Assembly (NCBI GenBank): GCA_039819115.1
Contig: JBCBST010000068.1
Location: 1-16,843, forward strand
DNA: 16,843 nucleotides
Direction of reading: 5' to 3'
Source: JBCBST01 sp039819115
GTDB lineage: Bacteria > Bacteroidota > Rhodothermia > Balneolales > Balneolaceae
Under the pieces are notes generated by a model. The model saw nothing but the letters and a program-made list of their open reading frames with translations, had not been told where the DNA came from and ran no database searches. The position numbers and the translations under genes are program-made. Positions 7,802 through 14,496 of the stretch are shown one piece after another (the stretch's first letter is position 1; each line of letters begins with the position of its first letter).

Positions 7802-8875
7802 TTATTCCACTAACTCGCTTTCGTCCATTTTCCGGGTAGTGATCTGTCCGGATTCCTCCAGCTCTTTGATCTTCTTGATAATACGGTTCTGAGCCTCTTT
7901 CACATCTTTGAGCTGTACCGGACCCTGAGCATCCATATCCTCGCGTAACATATCGGCTGCCCGGTTCGACATATTTTTGAAAAACTTCTCGGTGAGCGCC
8001 GGATCCACACCCTTTAAGCCCAGTACCAGGTCGGTTTTTTCCATTTCGTTGATGATGAGCTGTACCGTACGATCGTCGAAGAACATGATATCCTCGAATA
8101 AGAACATTTGTTCTTTGATATTGGCAGCCATATCCGGATCACGTTCCGTGATTTCTTCCAGTACATGACGTTCTACGGTGATGTCGGCTCCATTAAGGAT
8201 TTGAGCAACAATGTTAGCACCACTTTTCACGCGATCGCCCATCGTATCCATACCGCCCATATGCTCTTTGATCACTTCTTCAATTTCTTCAATCACCTCG
8301 GATGAGATTTTATCCATTGAGGCTAGCCGGTATACAATTTCGGTTTGCATATTTTTGTCCAGCATGGAGAGAATGTCAGCCGATTTGTCCACATTGAGCT
8401 GGGAGAAAATAAGGGCCGCCACCTGAGGGTGTTCCCCTTGTATAAAACTGGCAATTTGGGATGTTTTGGATTCCTGGAATTCGTCAAATACCGTACTTCC
8501 AGACTGTGCTTTTAACCGTTTCAACAGCTTATCGGAGTTTTCCCCGGTTCCTAATTGCGCCAGCAGCTCCTGGGCAGAATCCAATCCACCCACCAGGCTT
8601 ACCTGTTTCAGCTCCATCAGGTTGTAGTAATCCTGAAGCACCGCATCGACCACCTCTCCTTTCACATCCTTCAGTTTGGCAATTTCGATCGTGATTTTTT
8701 CAATTTCACGCTCTTTCAGCGTACGCATCATGCCCGAAGTGGCTTTTGCTCCGAGAGCTATAATCAATACCGCTGCTTTCTGAGGACCACTCAAAGCTTT
8801 CAGTATCTCTTCGGTACTGGTTTTCGCCTCTTTTTTCTCTTCGTTTTCTTCTGCTACTGCTGCTGCTTCTGCCAT
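7802..8875 (-). CDS. fliG: Flagellar motor switch protein FliG
   Basis: FliG forms the rotor ring on the MS ring, contacts the stator and reverses rotation. This 357-residue protein shows the N-terminal domain that binds FliF (LSGPQKAAVLIIALG, about residues 28-42), the middle-domain EHPQ motif (GEHPQVAALIFSQL) that binds FliM, and the C-terminal torque helix (KGVDPALTEKFFKNMSNRAADMLRED). Compared with Escherichia coli from memory, the conserved torque residues are kept as K, R and an ED pair. The later arginine in the 'GPVRL' context is Q here (GPVQLK), a substitution I believe is seen in other lineages. There is an acidic N-terminal extension of about 25 residues (EEKKEAKTSTEE) and a slightly longer C-terminus. 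It follows fliF by 19 bp. Confidence 0.97.
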   Translation of the reverse strand: MAEAAAVAEENEEKKEAKTSTEEILKALSGPQKAAVLIIALGAKATSGMMRTLKEREIEKITIEIAKLKDVKGEVVDAVLQDYYNLMELKQVSLVGGLDSAQELLAQLGTGENSDKLLKRLKAQSGSTVFDEFQESKTSQIASFIQGEHPQVAALIFSQLNVDKSADILSMLDKNMQTEIVYRLASMDKISSEVIEEIEEVIKEHMGGMDTMGDRVKSGANIVAQILNGADITVERHVLEEITERDPDMAANIKEQMFLFEDIMFFDDRTVQLIINEMEKTDLVLGLKGVDPALTEKFFKNMSNRAADMLREDMDAQGPVQLKDVKEAQNRIIKKIKELEESGQITTRKMDESELVE

Positions 8876-8894
8876 GGTCTTACAACTGTCGGGG

Positions 8895-10532
8895 TTATTT
8901 GTCCATCAATGCTCGAAGCACCTGGGCTGCTTCGGCAGGTTTCAGTTCGATGTAGTTCACAATTTCTTCTTTGTTGTACTTCTTAACGGCGCTTTCACTT
9001 GGGCCATCCAATAAGGCCTGGAGCCGGTCTCCTTCTGCGCCGTCCGTCATCAGATCCGGGCTTGCGCCGGGTGGAAGAGATCGTAGGCTGTCTCCACCTT
9101 CGAGGCGGGCATCGGTGCTGAACTCCGTCACTGTCTTCATCTCTTCCGGATTCAGCTGCTTTCTAAGTCCGTTTATCAAAAACATGCTCACAAGAAACGA
9201 GATCCCAATGAGCGACCACCGAATGATATCGTTGGTATAGGTGGGCTGACTCGCAAAAATGCCGTCGGTTGGGATAACCTCACGATCAAAAAACTCAACC
9301 TGTTTAATGGTTAACTCATCACCCCGTTCCTGCTGCAGACCTAAGGCCAGCATCACCACTTCTTCAAACTCTTTTACTTCCCGTTCCGGGTAGGGTTCAT
9401 AGGTGATGGTTTCATTTCCATCTTCGTTTACTTCCATCACTTTTTTAAAGTTCAACAGCACAGAAGCCGTGATGGTTTTAATCTCACCCTGCGTCTTTTC
9501 GAACACTTCCCGGGTTCGGTTTACTTCGTAGTTTCGGGTTTGAACCGTTGAAGAGTTGTCATTACTGGCCACAACCACCGCACCACCTCGCTGCTCAACC
9601 GGCAGCCGTTGGTCGATAGGAAGGGGCTCCATAGCCTCATCATTATTCGACTGTTCCCTTCTGTCTTCTGAAATAATGGTTCTGCTGTCCGGATCGATAA
9701 GGTCTGATTCCCGGACCAACCGGTCAAAATCGTGCTGAACCGATACCCTGAGGATACTGTTACCGGCACCCAATACGCGGTCAAGCATAGACTGACCGCG
9801 TTCGGTTAAATAGGCTTCTGTTTTCTGGCGGAGCTGTATTTGCATCGAACCCTGCCCAAACTCCGTTTCATTATTCACCTTATCCGTCAGCCGGTTACCC
9901 GCCTGATCCAATACGGTAACACTTCCCTGCTCCAGGCTCTCCACACTACCAGCAATTAAGGCCGTAATTCCATCGATTTGATCATCTTTCAGCTTCATCC
10001 CCTTTTTCAGGTTCAGGATAACCGAAGCGGAGGCTTCAACAGCAGATTCTTCAAAGGGTGAGCGCTCGGGTAGCACTAAGTGAATGCGGGAGTTGTCTAC
10101 CTGCTCCAGACTGTTGATAGACCGGGCAAGCTCCCCTTCAAGGGCACGTTTTTTATTTACCTGTTGCATAAAATCGGTCATTCCAAGGGCATTGGTATCA
10201 AACAATTCATACCCTTTCAAATCACTTACTCCTCCACCCATGGGGGCGAGTTCCAGCCTGAGTTCGTGCACCTGATCACTGGGCACGTATATGGCGTCAC
10301 TCGATTCAGAGATCTCATAACTGATGCCTCTGTTTTTGAGCTCAGAGACAATATCCTGTGCTACTTCGGGCTGCATGGAGCCAAATAGTAGCGCATAATC
10401 TTCTTGTTGCGACCAAAACAAAAGACCTGCAACCATAGACACAATAACCAAGACCAACGCCACGAACATAGCGCGCTGTGCGTAGCTTAAGGGACCAAAA
10501 AATTGTTGAAAGGCTTCAGCGTATTTATTCAT
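8895..10532 (-). CDS. fliF: Flagellar MS-ring protein FliF
   Basis: FliF builds the MS ring in the inner membrane, the base on which rod, rotor and export gate assemble. The 545-residue protein has two membrane helices, near the N-terminus (about residues 22-42, MFVALVLVIVSMVAGLLFW) and near the C-terminus (about 437-457, WSLIGISFLVSMFLI). The periplasmic YscJ/FliF-type ring-building domains lie between them (EISESSDAIYVPSDQV, and SRIHLVLPERSPFEE). The cytoplasmic tail ends IVNYIELKPAEAAQVLRALM, the conserved FliG-binding helix. Length is normal. It starts 14 bp after fliE; no clear ribosome binding site is seen. Confidence 0.97.
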   Translation of the reverse strand: MNKYAEAFQQFFGPLSYAQRAMFVALVLVIVSMVAGLLFWSQQEDYALLFGSMQPEVAQDIVSELKNRGISYEISESSDAIYVPSDQVHELRLELAPMGGGVSDLKGYELFDTNALGMTDFMQQVNKKRALEGELARSINSLEQVDNSRIHLVLPERSPFEESAVEASASVILNLKKGMKLKDDQIDGITALIAGSVESLEQGSVTVLDQAGNRLTDKVNNETEFGQGSMQIQLRQKTEAYLTERGQSMLDRVLGAGNSILRVSVQHDFDRLVRESDLIDPDSRTIISEDRREQSNNDEAMEPLPIDQRLPVEQRGGAVVVASNDNSSTVQTRNYEVNRTREVFEKTQGEIKTITASVLLNFKKVMEVNEDGNETITYEPYPEREVKEFEEVVMLALGLQQERGDELTIKQVEFFDREVIPTDGIFASQPTYTNDIIRWSLIGISFLVSMFLINGLRKQLNPEEMKTVTEFSTDARLEGGDSLRSLPPGASPDLMTDGAEGDRLQALLDGPSESAVKKYNKEEIVNYIELKPAEAAQVLRALMDK

Positions 10533-10546
10533 GATGCTATGCTCTG

Positions 10547-10867
10547 TCAGATTTGCATTCTGCTTAGTTCGCTATACGCTTCGATGGCCTTGTTCCGCAC
10601 CTCTACCATCAACTGGAAGCTAAGCTGTGCCCGCTGCATGTTGATCATCACATCGGCCACGTTGTCCGACTTACCGGCTACATAATTCTCCACACCTTGC
10701 TCAGCCGTTTTCATCGCGTTATCTACACCGTTTATGGCATCCGATAGCATATCGGAAAATGCATTATCGGTTTTATCGACCTGTATTTTATAGTGTCTGG
10801 AATCCAGTTCTACATCGCCACCAGTACCGCTAACGGGTATCCCGCTTATTTGAAGAGGATTTGCCAT
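10547..10867 (-). CDS. fliE: Flagellar hook-basal body protein FliE
   Basis: FliE is the small rod-base protein that joins the MS ring and export gate to the proximal rod. The 106-residue protein carries the family's C-terminal signature: SDNVADVMINMQRAQLSFQL followed by MVEVRNKAIEAYSELSRMQ, matching the usual 'D.h.vmia.qkA.lsf.l...VRNK...AY.eimrmqv'. The N-terminal 35 residues are variable. A GAGGG ribosome binding site lies a few bases before the start. It begins 2 bp after a 75-codon unknown gene that separates it from flgC. Confidence 0.96.
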   Translation of the reverse strand: MANPLQISGIPVSGTGGDVELDSRHYKIQVDKTDNAFSDMLSDAINGVDNAMKTAEQGVENYVAGKSDNVADVMINMQRAQLSFQLMVEVRNKAIEAYSELSRMQI

Positions 10868-10869
10868 GC

Positions 10870-11097
10870 TTATACCCTCGTATCGATATTGGTTCCTCTT
10901 GAAGTGTTCACCGATTGGGTAGAACCATCTGCACCGTACATATCTAATACTCGTTTCGGCACAAATTTATTCTGAATGGCCGTGTTTTCGTCATTGGAGA
11001 GCTTGGGCATATCAGGGGCAGCAGCCGCTTTTCGAAGGGCCGTATTCCGGGCCACCTGCTCTACTTGTTGAAATCGAATGGAGTTAATTGGATTCAT
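10870..11097 (-). CDS. Small unknown protein encoded between flgC and fliE
   Basis: I do not recognise this 75-residue protein. Its coding status is supported by exact fit: the start lies 4 bp after the flgC stop, with an AGG just upstream, and the stop lies 2 bp before fliE. It is predicted soluble, with no signal peptide or membrane segment. The N-terminal half looks helical and amphipathic (SIRFQQVEQVARNTALRKAA), followed by a more polar C-terminal half ending RGTNIDTRV. Abundant Asn, Gln, Ala and Thr with no Cys recalls rod or export substrates. A role as a rod-assembly accessory or secretion chaperone is plausible from position only. In the Bacillus and enteric operons I know, flgC is followed directly by fliE or by other rod genes, so this is an insertion relative to them. 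Confidence 0.72.
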   Translation of the reverse strand: MNPINSIRFQQVEQVARNTALRKAAAAPDMPKLSNDENTAIQNKFVPKRVLDMYGADGSTQSVNTSRGTNIDTRV

Positions 11098-11101
11098 ACC
11101 T

Positions 11102-11602
11102 TTAAATCTCTAGCGATCGTTTTATAATTTCTTTCTCAGCTTCAATGCTGCTCAGGTTGGCTTCATACAGGCGGTTTGCACTTACCATTTCCGCCATTTC
11201 CTGCACCATATCCACATCGGGATACGCCACCATACCATTTTCATCAGCATCCGGGTGGGTTGGATCATATTCATATCGGTAGCGAGCCTGCTCTTCGGTT
11301 GCAAACCGTGGACCTAACCCTCCTTCCTTAGAATTCCCGTCAAAAAAATTGGTATTGGGATTAATGTGTTTACTGTCTGATGTTGCCAGCGCAGACGCAC
11401 TGTCGGAAAGCAGACGAACAAACTGCTGGGGTTCAGGGGCATTCGCTGTAACCGTCTTTACTTTATAGCCATTGCCCGATCCCGCCCCGGCTGTTGTTCT
11501 TGCATTGGCGATATTCTGAGAAGCAGCTGCAATTCGTTCACGCTGTAAAGCCAGTCCCTGAGCTGCTGTTTGAAACGTGGCCGATAGTCGATCAGAAATC
11601 AT
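11102..11602 (-). CDS. flgC: Flagellar proximal rod protein FlgC
   Basis: FlgC is one of the proximal rod proteins. The 166-residue protein has the rod-family N-terminus with a variant of the usual motif (LALQRERIAAASQNIANART), the FlgC-type central segment (EYDPTHPDADENGMVAYPDVDMVQEM, read in two pieces) and the C-terminal helix (MVSANRLYEANLSSIEAEKEI). In FlgC the usual text is 'y.P.hPdAd..GyV..PNV....EMvdMi.A.RaYeaNv'. Here the PNV is PDV, and GYV is GMV. Length is slightly above the usual 135-150, through an insert around residues 60-95. It starts 6 bp after flgB. Confidence 0.95.
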   Translation of the reverse strand: MISDRLSATFQTAAQGLALQRERIAAASQNIANARTTAGAGSGNGYKVKTVTANAPEPQQFVRLLSDSASALATSDSKHINPNTNFFDGNSKEGGLGPRFATEEQARYRYEYDPTHPDADENGMVAYPDVDMVQEMAEMVSANRLYEANLSSIEAEKEIIKRSLEI

Positions 11603-11608
11603 AGTCTG

Positions 11609-11953
11609 TTACCTGTTTGTTCCTGTGATGCCGTTACGCAAAAGCTCAAAATGATGGCGAATAGAACGGGTTACCATTTGCACGCGAATCTGGGTATCTG
11701 CCATTTCCAGCATCTCATCTTCCAGAACCACATTTTGTTCAGTCTCTAAAATGATGGGCTCAACTTGTTTCATACCCCGGGCTCCTTCGCTGCCTTGAGC
11801 TTTTCTGAGCTCGTCTTCGAAGAGCACTTCATGCTTCTTGTAGTGAGGGTTGTCGGCATTGGCGATATTAGTGGAAGTTACCTTCTGTCTCAGATGGTAA
11901 TTGTCCATCGCTTTACCCAACAACTGCGAATGACTATTGTCAATAAACTTCAT
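11609..11953 (-). CDS. flgB: Flagellar proximal rod protein FlgB (first gene of the operon)
   Basis: FlgB is the most proximal rod protein after FliE. The 114-residue protein shows the family core: LGKAMDNYHLRQKVTSTNIA followed by NADNPHYKKHEVLFEDELRK, and the C-terminal VQMVTRSIRHHFELLRNGI, equivalent to 'Y...i.ll..k..mlr.ai.g'. Length is typical for a short FlgB. It is the first gene of the flagellar operon: upstream lies a non-coding region with a sigma-54 type promoter whose predicted start is about 28 bases before the ATG. There is no strong Shine-Dalgarno sequence in that short leader. Confidence 0.96.
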   Translation of the reverse strand: MKFIDNSHSQLLGKAMDNYHLRQKVTSTNIANADNPHYKKHEVLFEDELRKAQGSEGARGMKQVEPIILETEQNVVLEDEMLEMADTQIRVQMVTRSIRHHFELLRNGITGTNR

Positions 11954-11990
11954 AGTAGCGTGATCTTTAAACGTCGATACGCTCCGTAAG

Positions 11991-12006
11991 TGGCAATTGG
12001 CATGCC
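11991..12006 (+). promoter_or_regulatory. Overlapping weaker -24/-12 element toward the kinase gene
   Basis: Because the site is nearly palindromic, the plus strand reads TGGCAATTGGCATGCC. This also has TGGCA and a TGC at the right distance, with the first T of TTGC replaced by A. It would start transcription near 12018, giving the kinase gene a leader of about 228 nt. It is a weaker match than the opposite strand and may be only a by-product of the dyad. Confidence 0.35.
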
Positions 12007-12007
12007 A
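11992..12007 (-). promoter_or_regulatory. Sigma-54 (-24/-12) promoter of the flagellar operon
   Basis: The minus strand reads TGGCATGCCAATTGCC. Against the textbook RpoN consensus TGGCAC-N5-TTGCW it matches TGGCA and TTGC exactly, with the correct spacing of the invariant GG and GC pairs; the mismatches are C to T after TGGCA and the final base. Predicted transcription start is near 11981, about 28 nt before the flgB ATG. No gene for RpoN or an activator is in the window, so the assignment rests on the motif and its position. Confidence 0.7.
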
Positions 12008-12061
12008 TGGTCCAGTATGATGCGTTTTGTACTTTTTTAATTGGATCGATGGATACGCGGA

Positions 12062-12111
12062 AGCAGATTTGACCGCCTTACGGAAAAAAGTTCCGTATTC
12101 TGCTGGTCAAA
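12062..12111. promoter_or_regulatory. Inverted repeat 1 (TTTGACC / GGTCAAA) with crossing stems
   Basis: TTTGACC (12068-12074) and GGTCAAA (12105-12111) form an inverted repeat. Between them is a 7-bp hairpin, TACGGAA (12079-12085) with TTCCGTA (12091-12097). AGCAGA (12062-12067) can also pair with TCTGCT (12099-12104), which crosses the first pairing. The repeat lies about 80-130 bp upstream of the predicted flgB start, the usual place for binding sites of a sigma-54 activator. The crossing stems would alternatively allow two mutually exclusive RNA folds, or a pseudoknot, in the kinase leader. Confidence 0.5.
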
Positions 12112-12157
12112 CACCCGATATTAAGTACAAGACCCTGGTGCTGATAAACGGTGTAAA

Positions 12158-12204
12158 GTTTGATGACAGGAACATTCCATGCTTGCCGTTATCTAATATC
12201 AAAC
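12158..12204. promoter_or_regulatory. Inverted repeat 2 (GTTTGAT / ATCAAAC)
   Basis: GTTTGAT (12158-12164) and ATCAAAC (12198-12204) form a second inverted repeat with a 33-nt spacer, compared with 30 nt in repeat 1. All four arms share the half-site TTTGAY. It is enclosed by a longer-range pair, ACCCGAT (12113-12119) with ATCGGGT (12221-12227). It may be a second activator site for the divergent promoters, or leader structure for the kinase mRNA. Confidence 0.45.
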
Positions 12205-12245
12205 GACAAAGAAATAAACCATCGGGTTTAGTACTATAGGAAAAC

Positions 12246-13199
12246 ATGATCAACCCCCTTTTGCATACCGTTTTGGATATTCTTCCATACCCTGCTTTTC
12301 TGGTTGATTCGCCCAATAACCGAATTACGGCAGCCAATGCATTGGCCGTCTCTGAGTGCTCCCGTCAGGATATCATCGGCTTACCTTTTAACATACTCGT
12401 TCCGTTTAGTATTACCACACACGATCATGTTCAGGTTGGGTTACTGGGAACAAAGTGGTATTGCCTGCATACCCGGGAAATAGATACGGACAGCGGATTA
12501 CGCATGATCACGGCCGTACCCAGAAAAGAATTCCCGGATGAGGAAACGTTTGAGATATGGAGAGGTATGATCCAGGTTATGCTTCACCGGCTTCGATCGC
12601 CCTTAACCGGTGTTTCCGGATTTGTCGATTTAATGACTGCGGGTGAAGAACATACCGTTACCATTACCCGCCTTTCGGCAATTCAACGCGGTTTAACCCA
12701 TGTATTCGGCCTGATGGATGAGTTGGAACGACTCCATCAAATCCCGCAAAACACGCAGGAAAAACGCAGCAATACCGATATCTACCCGCTGTGCCAGCGT
12801 ATTCGCCTGGAGCTGGAGCCCGATAGAAAAGCCGGATTTCACATCCACGAATCAGTGAAAACACTCCGGTTGTTTATTCATGCTGATAATTTTCTCCCTT
12901 TACTCCGGGAACTGGTCATTAACGGATTTGAGCACTCAGAGCGCGCGGGTGTGGAAGTGCATATATCCTCACCAAAAGCCGGGATACTCACCATCTCAAA
13001 TACAAAAGCCGCTATTGCTCCTTCTGTAGCTTCCACCTTGTTCTTTCCATTTGTAACAACTAAAGCGGATAACCTGGGCATTGGGTTAACAAAAGCCATG
13101 TTATATACTCACCAGTCAAACGGTGTGTTGCTCATCTCCGAAGAAGAAGAAAACCGGCGTGTAACCGCTATGCTCTATTTTCCCGAAACGAGCGATTGA
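12246..13199 (+). CDS. Small PAS/HisKA sensor-kinase-like protein with degenerate ATP site
   Basis: This 317-residue soluble protein has an N-terminal PAS-like domain (about residues 5-95, ILPYPAFLVDSPNNRITAAN), then a dimerisation/phosphoacceptor region with H114 in LHRLRSPLTGVSGF. A HATPase-type domain follows from about 205. The N box (ELVINGFEH, N226), F box (FFPFVTTKA) and G2 glycines (NLGIGL) are recognisable. The acidic residue normally after the phospho-histidine is R115, and the G1 box DxGxG is replaced by SNTKAA (251-256). It is the only plus-strand gene, divergent from the flagellar operon, with an AGGA just before its ATG. Soluble PAS kinases next to flagellar genes recall FlrB/FleS, which also have an unusual H box, but no partner response regulator is present. 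Whether it is an active kinase is doubtful. Its 3' end overlaps the convergent kinase-like gene by 25 bp. Confidence 0.85.
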   Translation: MINPLLHTVLDILPYPAFLVDSPNNRITAANALAVSECSRQDIIGLPFNILVPFSITTHDHVQVGLLGTKWYCLHTREIDTDSGLRMITAVPRKEFPDEETFEIWRGMIQVMLHRLRSPLTGVSGFVDLMTAGEEHTVTITRLSAIQRGLTHVFGLMDELERLHQIPQNTQEKRSNTDIYPLCQRIRLELEPDRKAGFHIHESVKTLRLFIHADNFLPLLRELVINGFEHSERAGVEVHISSPKAGILTISNTKAAIAPSVASTLFFPFVTTKADNLGIGLTKAMLYTHQSNGVLLISEEEENRRVTAMLYFPETSD

Positions 13200-14428
13200 G
13201 TCCGGGAAAACCGTATCGGTGAGTTCAACTCCTCTTCTTTCTTTTTAAAGCTGAACTCGAATGTGGTTAACTCTTCCTTTATAGAAAAAGAGTACGTACC
13301 GTTTAGTTGTTTCATGAGGGCTTTAAGAATACTCATACTCAGGGATGATGCATCTCCTAAATCTTCTGAAAAGGAAAGTACCTGCCGTGTGGCAGAAATT
13401 CTCACATGAAGATGCCCTTCTTTATCTACTACGTTTACATAAAGTAAATCAGTGCTGGAGTAGCTGGAGCCAAAGGCGCTGGTAATAATCTCGTTCATCA
13501 GGAGAGCCAGGGGCTGGGCCTGGCTGATTCCGAGTTTAGTTGATGGACTCTTGAACTGCACCATCAGCTCACGGTCATCTTCAGCCTGCTGCACGTGTTG
13601 CTCGATGATCCGTTTAATCACCCGGTCCATCTCCACACCATTCAGCGTTTTAGATTCGTACAGGAGTTCATGTACCGAAGCTATGGAGTGCACCCGGCCA
13701 ACATTGGATTGAAGCTGTTCTTTTACTTCTTCATTTTCCTCATTAAACGCCTGTAACTGCATCAAGCTTGACATAATAGCCAGGTTATTCTTTACCCGGT
13801 GATGCAGCTCCGATAAAAGGACACCTTTTTCGTCTACGGCGTCCTGCAGTAACTGCTGAGCCTCAATAATCGGGCTGATGTTTTCACCCACTAATACATA
13901 GTTGGTTATAAATCCGTCGTCGTCGTGCACAGGAGAGAGTTTTACGGAATAGGAGAATGGTTCTCCATTTTTTCTGCGCTGGAGATACACTCCGTTCCAG
14001 GATGTACCGCTAAGCAACGCATTTTTGACTTGATCGTAGGTATCGGTGGCCTCATCGGTAGAGACCAGGAAATCGAGTCCGTGCCCGACTACTTCATCGT
14101 ACCCAAACCCGGTACTGGTTAAAAATGTTGGGTTGGCATATTCCACATATCCCCACCGGTCTGTAATTAAAACCAGTGATGGGCTTAACTCGACAATTTC
14201 AAAAAAATGGGTTGTAGCCGGGAACTCATTGGATGTTGATGTATGCTCAACATGGTTCTCGTCGGGATCCGAAGGCGATGCTTCCGGTTTATCGATTAAT
14301 TGTGTGGATGATAAATAAGCCTGCTGGCGATCATTTTCGTTAATAGGCCGTATGGTTCTGAAGGCCCTGGAGCTCACATTCGGCTTCCAATCTGTATGCT
14401 TGTTCTTCACGATGGTCTCTCTTTTCAA
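13175..14428 (-). CDS. PAS / HisKA_2 sensor-kinase-like protein with degenerate ATP-binding domain
   Basis: This 417-residue soluble protein has a low-complexity N-terminus (1-72) and a PAS domain with PAC-like end (about 75-190: VLITDRWGYVEYANPTFL, GHGLDFL, VGENISPI). A HisKA_2 phosphoacceptor motif, ELHHRVKNNLAIMSSLMQLQ, follows (His209/His210). The C-terminal part aligns with the HATPase of this class (PLALLMNEIIT ... LMKQLNGTYSF), but nearly every ATP-site landmark is altered. After NE the usual T-N is T-S (S317) followed by FGSS instead of a K-H pair. The DNGVG G1 box reads SATRQV (345-350), and the usual SLGL G2 box is SLSMS (362-366). The fold seems intact, with no frameshift, so I infer a pseudokinase or phospho-receiver. 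It lies downstream of the chemoreceptor gene, with a hairpin in its leader, and overlaps the convergent kinase-like gene. Confidence 0.87.
   Translation of the reverse strand: MKRETIVKNKHTDWKPNVSSRAFRTIRPINENDRQQAYLSSTQLIDKPEASPSDPDENHVEHTSTSNEFPATTHFFEIVELSPSLVLITDRWGYVEYANPTFLTSTGFGYDEVVGHGLDFLVSTDEATDTYDQVKNALLSGTSWNGVYLQRRKNGEPFSYSVKLSPVHDDDGFITNYVLVGENISPIIEAQQLLQDAVDEKGVLLSELHHRVKNNLAIMSSLMQLQAFNEENEEVKEQLQSNVGRVHSIASVHELLYESKTLNGVEMDRVIKRIIEQHVQQAEDDRELMVQFKSPSTKLGISQAQPLALLMNEIITSAFGSSYSSTDLLYVNVVDKEGHLHVRISATRQVLSFSEDLGDASSLSMSILKALMKQLNGTYSFSIKEELTTFEFSFKKKEEELNSPIRFSRTQSLVSGK
13178..13210. other. 8-bp inverted repeat over the convergent gene ends
   Basis: TTTTCCCG (13178-13185) and CGGGAAAA (13203-13210) are complementary with a 17-nt spacer, spanning both stop codons of the convergent kinase-like genes. 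Neither strand shows a U-tract after the stem, so a Rho-independent terminator is not supported. It may be a weak bidirectional 3'-end structure. Confidence 0.3.
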
Positions 14429-14496
14429 CTCGCTTTACGCTCTGTACTTGCCTTTCCTGACTTATTGAAGCAAATACGTCTCTCTTGGTGGTAGTA

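Noticed and set aside
12027..12239. Plus-strand open frame of 70 codons between flgB and the kinase gene
   Set aside because: It begins at TTG without a ribosome binding site, covers the inverted repeats and promoter region, and has no recognisable domain.
13178..13210. Possible bidirectional terminator between the convergent kinase genes
   Set aside because: An 8-bp stem exists, but neither strand has a U-tract after it.
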